From positions 8,990,001-9,054,000 of the forward strand of contig CM070511.1 in the NCBI GenBank assembly GCA_036346375.1: a stretch of DNA of 64,000 nucleotides. The letters run 5' to 3'. A program made the position numbers and the translations under genes. The notes under the pieces were generated by a model. That model had not been told where the DNA came from. It did no database searches and worked only from the letters and a program-made list of their open reading frames with translations. Below are positions 58,001 through 64,000 of the stretch, in pieces. The DNA is from Guadua angustifolia (taxonomy: Eukaryota > Streptophyta > Magnoliopsida > Poales > Poaceae). The first letter of the stretch is position 1, and each line of letters begins with the position of its first letter.

Positions 58001-59260
58001 GTCTAATATGACCTTATGCTTAGTCAACAATCCATTCCTGTGATAACATCCAGGGTTTGGGTGTCTAGTATAATAAGGTTCGCTAGGAACTCTACTCCTT
58101 TTATTAATAACTTAACTCCAGAACATCCGACCTTAGAACGGAGTTCGGATCCAGGGGATTGAACTAGGAGTGTACTTTTAAGATTAACCACATCCAGATC
58201 ATTTGTCATGGCAAAATCTCGAGAAACGAACGAATGCGAAGCTCCTGAATCAAATAGTACTGTAGCTGGCACTGAGTTGACTAAGAACTTACCAAGCACG
58301 ACGTCCGTAGCGTTCTGGACTTCGTCTGCGGAAATGTGATTGATCCGGCCTCGAGTGAATGCCTGCGGTGTAGCTCCAGCTGGTGCAGGTCCTCGGCTTC
58401 CTCCTTGGTTAGGGGTCTTGGCTGGGGTGCTCCCTAGATTGAAGCGTACTGGTGTCACGCCTCCTTTCTTTGGGCACGCATTGGCGAAATGCCCCATCTC
58501 GTTGGTTGTTATGTGGCGCCTCCACGCCATTCTTTGATTTCCACTATTCGATTAACAACCTTGGTGGGTCCGAGGGTTTGTCCGACCGTCTTGGCATTGG
58601 TGGCGGCGTCGACAACTCGTTCCTGGCTGGAATCGGTGAATTCTTTGTATCATTCTCATTTTCGATGACCGACGCGTCCTCCTGTTGTGCCATCGCGGCG
58701 TTTACGATTATCGTCGAGTTCTTTGCGCTTGTCTTCGAAAGATGAGCGCCTTGTTTACCGATTCTTGGAAATCCGGGAAAGTGTGGGTGTCGGTCCCACC
58801 AGAAATCGAGTGTTAAGTCCCTTGAAGCGGGGCGCCTTGCCTTGTCTGTTACTCGTCTTCGAGCGTAGCGTGTAACCGAGTGAATTTATTCAGGATAATC
58901 GCCCTTTGCTGGCCTCCTTGCTTCAGCAGTAGCGAATTCCTCCTTTTTCTCCATAATACCCTCCGGCACATGGTATTGACGGAAAGCTAGGTGAATTCTT
59001 CCCAAGTAATTTCTGCGGGTTCTCTGTGACGTCGATGAGTTCTCCCACCATTCACCGCTTTGTTCCCTCAAGCCGGTGAGAGGCATAAAGCACCCTCTCA
59101 TGTCCTTCACCTTTGGGTTATGTGCAATTTCCTTTCGATGGTTCTTAACCAATCATCGCCTCTAGCGGTGGCATTACACGAGAAAGTCGGTCGTGTCCTC
59201 ATAAATTCAGACAATCTTGAGTAGGGCGGGTCCATTGTTCATAGCTTTGATTATTAGCGG
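55030..59260 (-). pseudogene. Tekay gag-pol with chromodomain, many frameshifts
   Basis: Minus strand, 5' to 3'. Gag core: ITWEEF, RQYHVPEGIMEKK (about 59050-58950, two frames). Zinc knuckle half: NEMGHFANACPKK (58500). Protease: VLFDSGASHSFVS (58240). GMD then LTKHKVILDYGWRVV (58020), with one base missing between. [11 protein letters not shown] region (57670) and FIDDILVYS (57330). RNase H: FDIYCDASRQGLGCVLSQM (56900), [29 protein letters not shown] (56590). Integrase: [10 protein letters not shown] zinc region (56240), then AYTSTWDKCLPYAEFSYNNS (55720), FHKKGKLAPRYVGPLKI (55390) and VHNVFHVSQLKKCL (55280). Chromodomain end: ESEATWEREEDLKKEFPNLF (55090), then a stop. The expected central integrase and RT blocks are readable but shifted. 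Frame breaks are mostly 1-base indels. Confidence 0.87.
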
Positions 59261-59745
59261 CGGCCGAGTCTTTGTTGTTAATCGTTGTCATCATTGTTTG
59301 CATTAATCGTATGCTGGCTGCAAGGAATGCTCCGAGATTCTCGCATATCTCTGGCGGTCTTTGCTGGGTGGCGGCGTACCATTCGACTACCTCGATGCGT
59401 GAACCACGCCTCCCGCTCCATTGTTATGCAGTGTTCACCATCTGCTGATTGCTTCGTGGTTTAGAGATAAGGGGAAAAGAATAGGCAAGTATAGGAACTT
59501 ATACGGGGAAACAGGTGTAACTTAAAACGAAAATAACAAAAGGAACTTAAACATCCTAGCATATATGATAATTAAGTATGGTTTATCACATAGTCTAGGG
59601 ACTATGCAACCATACGACAATCACAAACATCACATCCAATTGTTCATTACAACATCGCATACTAATGTTTGAAATAAAAGACGCGACTCAAAACAAGCGA
59701 GTCTCAGCATAAAAGCCGGACACTACAACTCTGACAAATCATCAC
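59261..59745 (-). other. Spacer between ORF0 and gag
   Basis: Partly AT-rich (59480-59720) with no coding pattern; 59261-59470 may hold the start of gag (minus-strand ATGGAGCGGGAGGCGTGG at about 59420) but the frame could not be followed. Confidence 0.4.
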
Positions 59746-60436
59746 TCATCGAGCCAACCCGGCTGCGGCTCGCCGATCACGTAAACCGGCGGGTGAGCTG
59801 GCATCGGGGCAAACTGATCCCCATGCCCTCCCACTGGTGCAGCTGGGGGCACCTCCGGCGCTGGCACTGGCTCCTCCGGCTCCTCGTCGTCGTCGAAGCT
59901 CCATTACGGCGTCTGGCTCTCCGTGGCCGTAGAGGGCCTCCTCCAACTCAGCGATCCTCTGGACAGCGTGCATGCGGGTCTCGTAAGGCCTCCTCGGTCT
60001 CCTCGAACGCAGTAGACGGCTGAAGCTCCGTGGTCGTGGCGTCCATCACCTCCTCTGTGTTGCCGCAGCAAGCCAGTGCTGTGCACAACGGCGTCGTGCC
60101 TCGAGTCCAAGCGGGCTGCGAGGTCCACCAGCGTCTGTGCACACGAAGGCGGTATCCCACAGCTCGGCCGTGGTCCTGCTGATCCGGCCAGCGCAACTCG
60201 GGCACACTCTGTATGCCCGCCAGAGCTGGCTCGCTTCACCGCGAGGCGGCGACGACTAGCACGGCGTGCTCCCGGCGTACAAGGTCGAGTCGTCTCCCAT
60301 CCACAAGCGATCCGTTGACTATCCAAAGCGGGACTTGTAGAGTGGTCGGTGAAGCCTCCCAACACAGGAGCATCCTCGAGCTCATGGCGTAGCCACCGTG
60401 GCGCCTCCAAAGGAGTGAACCATCCGCATCTGCCAA
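59746..60436 (-). pseudogene. Unrecognised ORF between primer-binding site and gag (ORF0)
   Basis: On the minus strand a GC-rich, coding-like stretch reads MADADGSLLWRRHGGYAMSS..., then across frame breaks ...CCEASPTT-like and LWIVNGSLVDGRRLDLVRRE (about 60330), LWDTAFVCTDAGG (60150), TTTELQPSTAFEETEEALRD (60010), RIAELEEALYGH (59950) and a tail DDDEEPEEPVPAPEVPPAAP that stops after PGWLDE at about 59746. A possible 3' splice site, TTTGGCAG, lies just upstream at 60430-60440. Chromoviruses normally start with gag, so this is an extra protein of roughly 220 residues with an acidic, proline-rich tail. I do not recognise a domain. It could instead be an N-terminal extension of gag. Confidence 0.5.
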
Positions 60437-60630
60437 AGCAACGCGTCAGAACAACAAATTTTAAAGAACACGAAAGTAATAGCAAAAATACAGCAGAGGT
60501 ATGAAGTAAAGAAGAAGAGATGAGTGAAGATTTCATTGATTATTCTTGTCCAGATTTTATTCTTTAGAAATTAATTTGGACTCCATTAAAACGGCCACTC
60601 TAACTAGGGTCAAGTCCTACAATCAGTATG

Positions 60631-60642
60631 GCTCTGATACCA
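60631..60642 (-). other. Tekay primer-binding site (tRNA-iMet)
   Basis: The minus strand reads TGGTATCAGAGC, the exact complement of the initiator-Met tRNA 3' end used by many plant gypsy elements, six bases from the LTR. Confidence 0.92.
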
Positions 60643-60648
60643 TTCCCC

Positions 60649-63600
60649 TGTCGTGCCCCGAATTCCCCACAGTTCGGACACTCTGTATTCTACATACTAG
60701 TCGAGGATCACGCTAGTACACACAGATAAGCAGGGTTGAAGTACCACAATCATACACGCAATGAAATAAATAATAAGTACTTCAAGCATTAATAGTAACG
60801 AGTTACATGGCCTTATGGCCACCTTACAATACTTCTAGCATGAGGCGATAAATATCATCAGTATCAAGTTCATTCAGTGGAAGCAAAATACGATAGCGGG
60901 ACCCTTCTTAACCACAGGCTACTGAGTGCGGCCCAACCCCTTAGTCCTCCTGGCCTTCAATGAACTCCTCCTCCCAAGCTGGTACGGCTTCATCTTCTGA
61001 GGTTTTTGTCGATGCAAGGGTGAGTATACAACATACTCAACAAGTCATGCACAATGCAGACTATTACTATATGCAAGGCTTATTCCAAGGAAAGGCTTAA
61101 TTGGTTATTTTGCATAAAGCAGCATTTCTTTTGATAGGTAGTCCTATTAGATTAAAAGCAGTAAGATCAATAATATTTAATAATTAATTTCTCAATTCTT
61201 TTCCAAGAGTTTGGCACATGACCCTAATTTCATTCACATAGCTTTTTGGCACACGACCACCCATTCCACATTTTCATTTTGAAAATCTAACCCTTATTTG
61301 TAATCACCGAGCAATGTCCAATACATGCGGACACGGCTATTCAATAGATTCACACACACACACTCGGCGGAGGTGTACACTTTACCCACGAGGATCTGAT
61401 GCGTTCACCACCAAAGCGATTGATTGTAACAAAGTCTTTCAGAGACTAACACTTAGCGATGATCCTCTCGATGTTGCCTTCCTAACACTCCCCTCACACG
61501 AGCCAAAGTTTAGAACGAGGCACATACCGTTAGATGGGTACCAAGCCAGCAAAGACAGTGCGCCTCCCGTCTGATTACATTTTTGGTGTAATTGTCACCC
61601 CGAGGTATCAAAGGAAAGATATTAGAAACCTACTTAACTAGGTCCGTCCCATTCCGGACAAGTGGTTGTACACGGAACTCAGCTCAAAGGCTCGCAAGGT
61701 TAAGTCCTTAATTGTCCCGGCAAGACAACCATTTTATACATCTCGGCACAGCCTTCACAATCTTTTCATACATCCCATTGCCACACAGGCCCACAGCACG
61801 AAGCCTTCTTGCCACTTGCCCGGTTCAAATCATTTTCCCACCCCACTTTATACTTAAGCAACACATGCCATTTTCCACATCGGTTCATGAATAGCACCAC
61901 ACAGTCACTATCCCGTTCAATTCATGACATCATTGCATTTTCCAAAATCGTTCCATAATGTTTAGTCAATATTCATTTGATATTTGAAAGTCATTCCACG
62001 CATACAAGCGAGGCTAAGCGACTAATCACGGTCTAGCCTCCGTGTTGGCATCATATTAGCATCCAACATGTTTAAGCATCTTAGGGTGGACAAGGTTTGG
62101 GCATATAAACATTTATAATCAAGGTGGCATAACAAGTTTGGCTTTTAACTACCATTTCCCAATTTAATCAATAGTGGTTGTACTTAACATAGCATGCAAT
62201 ATGGAAATCAAAATATACTTTTAAAATCTAGGGCAACATGGTCAAAGCACGACTTGCCTTGAAGAGGAGTTGGTTCTGGTCGAGGTTCTGCGACGGGTCT
62301 TCAAACTCTCCTCGGCGAATTAAAGCAACTCGAGTCTACTCGGTATAAGCAAACACACAATAAATATATAATACAGACAGCAAACAATTCACTAAAATTA
62401 AATAAAAATCACCAATAAATAGTTCACATTTTACAAATTTTTGGGCACTGGAATCACTCAAATCCGAGTTAAAATCACGAAAGTTATAGCGTTTTCAATT
62501 TTGCTGAAATTCATAAAAGAATAAACCGAATTATTTCTCTATTTTCCACCGATTTTTGGCTGATTTTCCCTCGGCTTGACACGTGTCGGCACGAGCGAAC
62601 CACGTCGCCCACGGTCAGCGGACAGTGGGCGGGATGACGTCATCTTGGCGTCGGCCGCACACGATGACTCACCCATCGACATGTGGGCCCGTGAACGATG
62701 CTAGGACCTACGGAGAGTCGACACACTACGGCGAACCATCAAGCCACGCATACGATTTACTCTCGACCGTTGGATTGAATCCGACGGCCGCGAGTCTAAC
62801 CGCGGTTTACTATTTACGGCCCTCGTGGCGTTACCTTAGGCGTCGGATGAAGATCGACGGGTGAGGTTGCACGAGAGTTGAAGAAGAGACGGCGCTTCGT
62901 TGCGGAGTTGGAGAAGATGACCTGGCGACGGCGTTTAAGGTCTGTTCGGTAGGAAAAAGTAACCACACGGATCGTCTCGGCTTAGTGAACTTCGGAGGTG
63001 GTCTTGACGGCGCGGGAACGGCGGAACACGGCGGGCAACTGAAAAGCCGAAGCGGGAAGAGTGTGAACTACGGCGAGCTCGAGAGGCTAGGGTGGGCGAG
63101 CTAACGAGCGAGAGGAAATGGCGGGGTGAAGTGCTGCACGCCGCCTATTTCACTCGCTTCGGACAGACCTCGAGACGCGAAGAAATCCCGACATGATCTG
63201 CGGCGGCCAATGGCGGCAATGGCGCGACAGTCGCCTCGTCCGAAGTCGTCCGGTCATCGACCGTCGACGGGAATCAACGGCGGATTGACGGCGTCGATTA
63301 GGGTTTCAGCGCCCGACCGCGATGTTGGGCGGCCCAACACTTGTAGCTAAGGATTTTCCCGCTTTTCTAATTAAAATAAATGCGAAATTCAAAGTAATTA
63401 TTTAGGGCACTAAAAATACCGAAAAATTCTAGAAAAATTCTAGAAAATATTTCAGAGCATTTTGAGCCTAAATAAAATATTAGTTTTAATTTTTGATAAT
63501 TATATTTTCTGGTATTTAATTACTCAAAGGAAAATGATATAAATAAATTCCAATTAAATCCAATAAATCCCAGAAAAATTAGATAAATTCAATTAAATGC

Positions 63601-63686
63601 AATTAAATGCAATTAAAGGTTGATTAATTCATAAAAATTCAAATAACTCCAAAATTTAAAATCGGGTCAAAATTCGGGACGTTACA
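60649..63686 (-). repeat. Tekay 5' LTR
   Basis: Collinear with 51950-54987 from TGTCGTGCCCCGAATTCCCC to GGACGTTACA. Frames at 61314-63350 are LTR sequence. Confidence 0.92.
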
Positions 63687-64000
63687 CTTTTATAAAAATA
63701 ATTCGGATAATATTTGATTTTTTAATTTTCTGATTTTTAGGATTTTGAATCTTCCGAGGGCTAGTTCTTCCTCATGCGAACTCCAATTGAGGTGATTCAA
63801 ATTTCTAAAAATTTGTAAAATTGAGATCTATCTAGTGATGGTTTTTTAAAATTTTTGAAGTTTATTTTCTCTCTATTTTGGCTATTTATTTGCTTTTCCT
63901 ACTCGATTTGCATAGACGTTGAAGTGTATGAAGCTTCGGTGGAGGAATTAGCAACACAAGATCAATTTCCAGCAGGACCAGAAGCTTAATCAAGGCAAAT
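63687..64000 (+). mobile_element. Tekay-like LTR, plus orientation, right part
   Basis: Continuation of the LTR begun at 50404, after the second CTTTT copy. AT-rich, non-coding; it runs off the window, so its end and target duplication are not visible. Confidence 0.5.

Larger units (their letters stand above)
51950..63686 (-). mobile_element. Complete Tekay-type chromovirus (Ty3/gypsy)
   Basis: Two LTRs of 3038 bp each (51950-54987 and 60649-63686) have TG...CA edges, and CTTTT occurs on both sides (51945-51949 and 63687-63691). The element reads on the minus strand: 5' LTR 60649-63686, tRNA-iMet primer-binding site, an extra ORF, gag-pol with a C-terminal chromodomain, polypurine tract, 3' LTR. 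Chromodomain plus integrase place it among chromoviruses; LTR termini and tRNA-iMet priming fit Tekay/Del. Total length is 11737 bp. gag-pol is cut by many frameshifts, yet the structure is complete. Confidence 0.93.

Noticed and set aside
1..64000. CRISPR arrays, prophage or bacterial operons
   Set aside because: No regularly spaced short repeats with unique spacers, no ribosome-binding-site pattern; introns and plant transposons throughout.

Overview
The window looks like a nested-transposon stretch of a grass (Poaceae) nuclear genome. The evidence is a GC-rich two-exon CYP78A cytochrome P450 among CACTA, Tekay-type, Tat-type and Sirevirus elements. Only one host gene is convincing. No CRISPR array, rRNA, organellar gene or bacterial operon was seen. 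All calls come from reading the sequence; no database search was run.

Layout. 1-3448: 3' end of a Sirevirus-like Ty1/copia element (broken envelope-like ORF, three polypurine tracts, complete 3' LTR). 3449-12300: decayed Tekay-like Ty3/gypsy remnants in both orientations. 12672-14173: probable non-autonomous hAT element with a ~170-bp internal repeat array. 14599-18475: the P450 gene, whose 2.2-kb intron carries two Helitron-like insertions. 19580-31759: a 12.2-kb CACTA (En/Spm) element with TGG target duplications, a broken TNPD-type transposase, a second gene with a plant-transposase domain plus a C48/Ulp1-like protease, and a solo Sirevirus-like LTR inserted in TNPD. 32708-36703: a non-autonomous CACTA (ATT duplications) containing a second solo LTR of the same family. 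37804-48964: a Tat-lineage Ty3/gypsy element on the minus strand with two RNase H domains, a deleted integrase core and two plus-strand (antisense) genes with their own TATA boxes. 48970-50403: remnant of a third CACTA/Ulp1 element. 50404-51949 and 63687-64000: a plus-strand Tekay-like LTR split by a complete 11.7-kb minus-strand Tekay chromovirus (51950-63686, CTTTT duplications).

Insertion order can be read from target duplications. The Tekay element split the 50404 LTR, and that LTR had inserted into a CACTA remnant. A solo LTR sits in each of the two larger CACTA elements. CACTA-2 sits in an AT-rich stretch.

The most useful leads are: the paired antisense genes of the Tat element; an unrecognised ORF between primer-binding site and gag in the Tekay element; the Tekay LTR differences, which look more like methylation-context sequencing error than decay; a CACTA protease with all three catalytic positions kept while the surrounding frames are broken; a near-perfect 43-bp foldback and a tRNA-like fold inside that CACTA; and paired Helitrons in the P450 intron.
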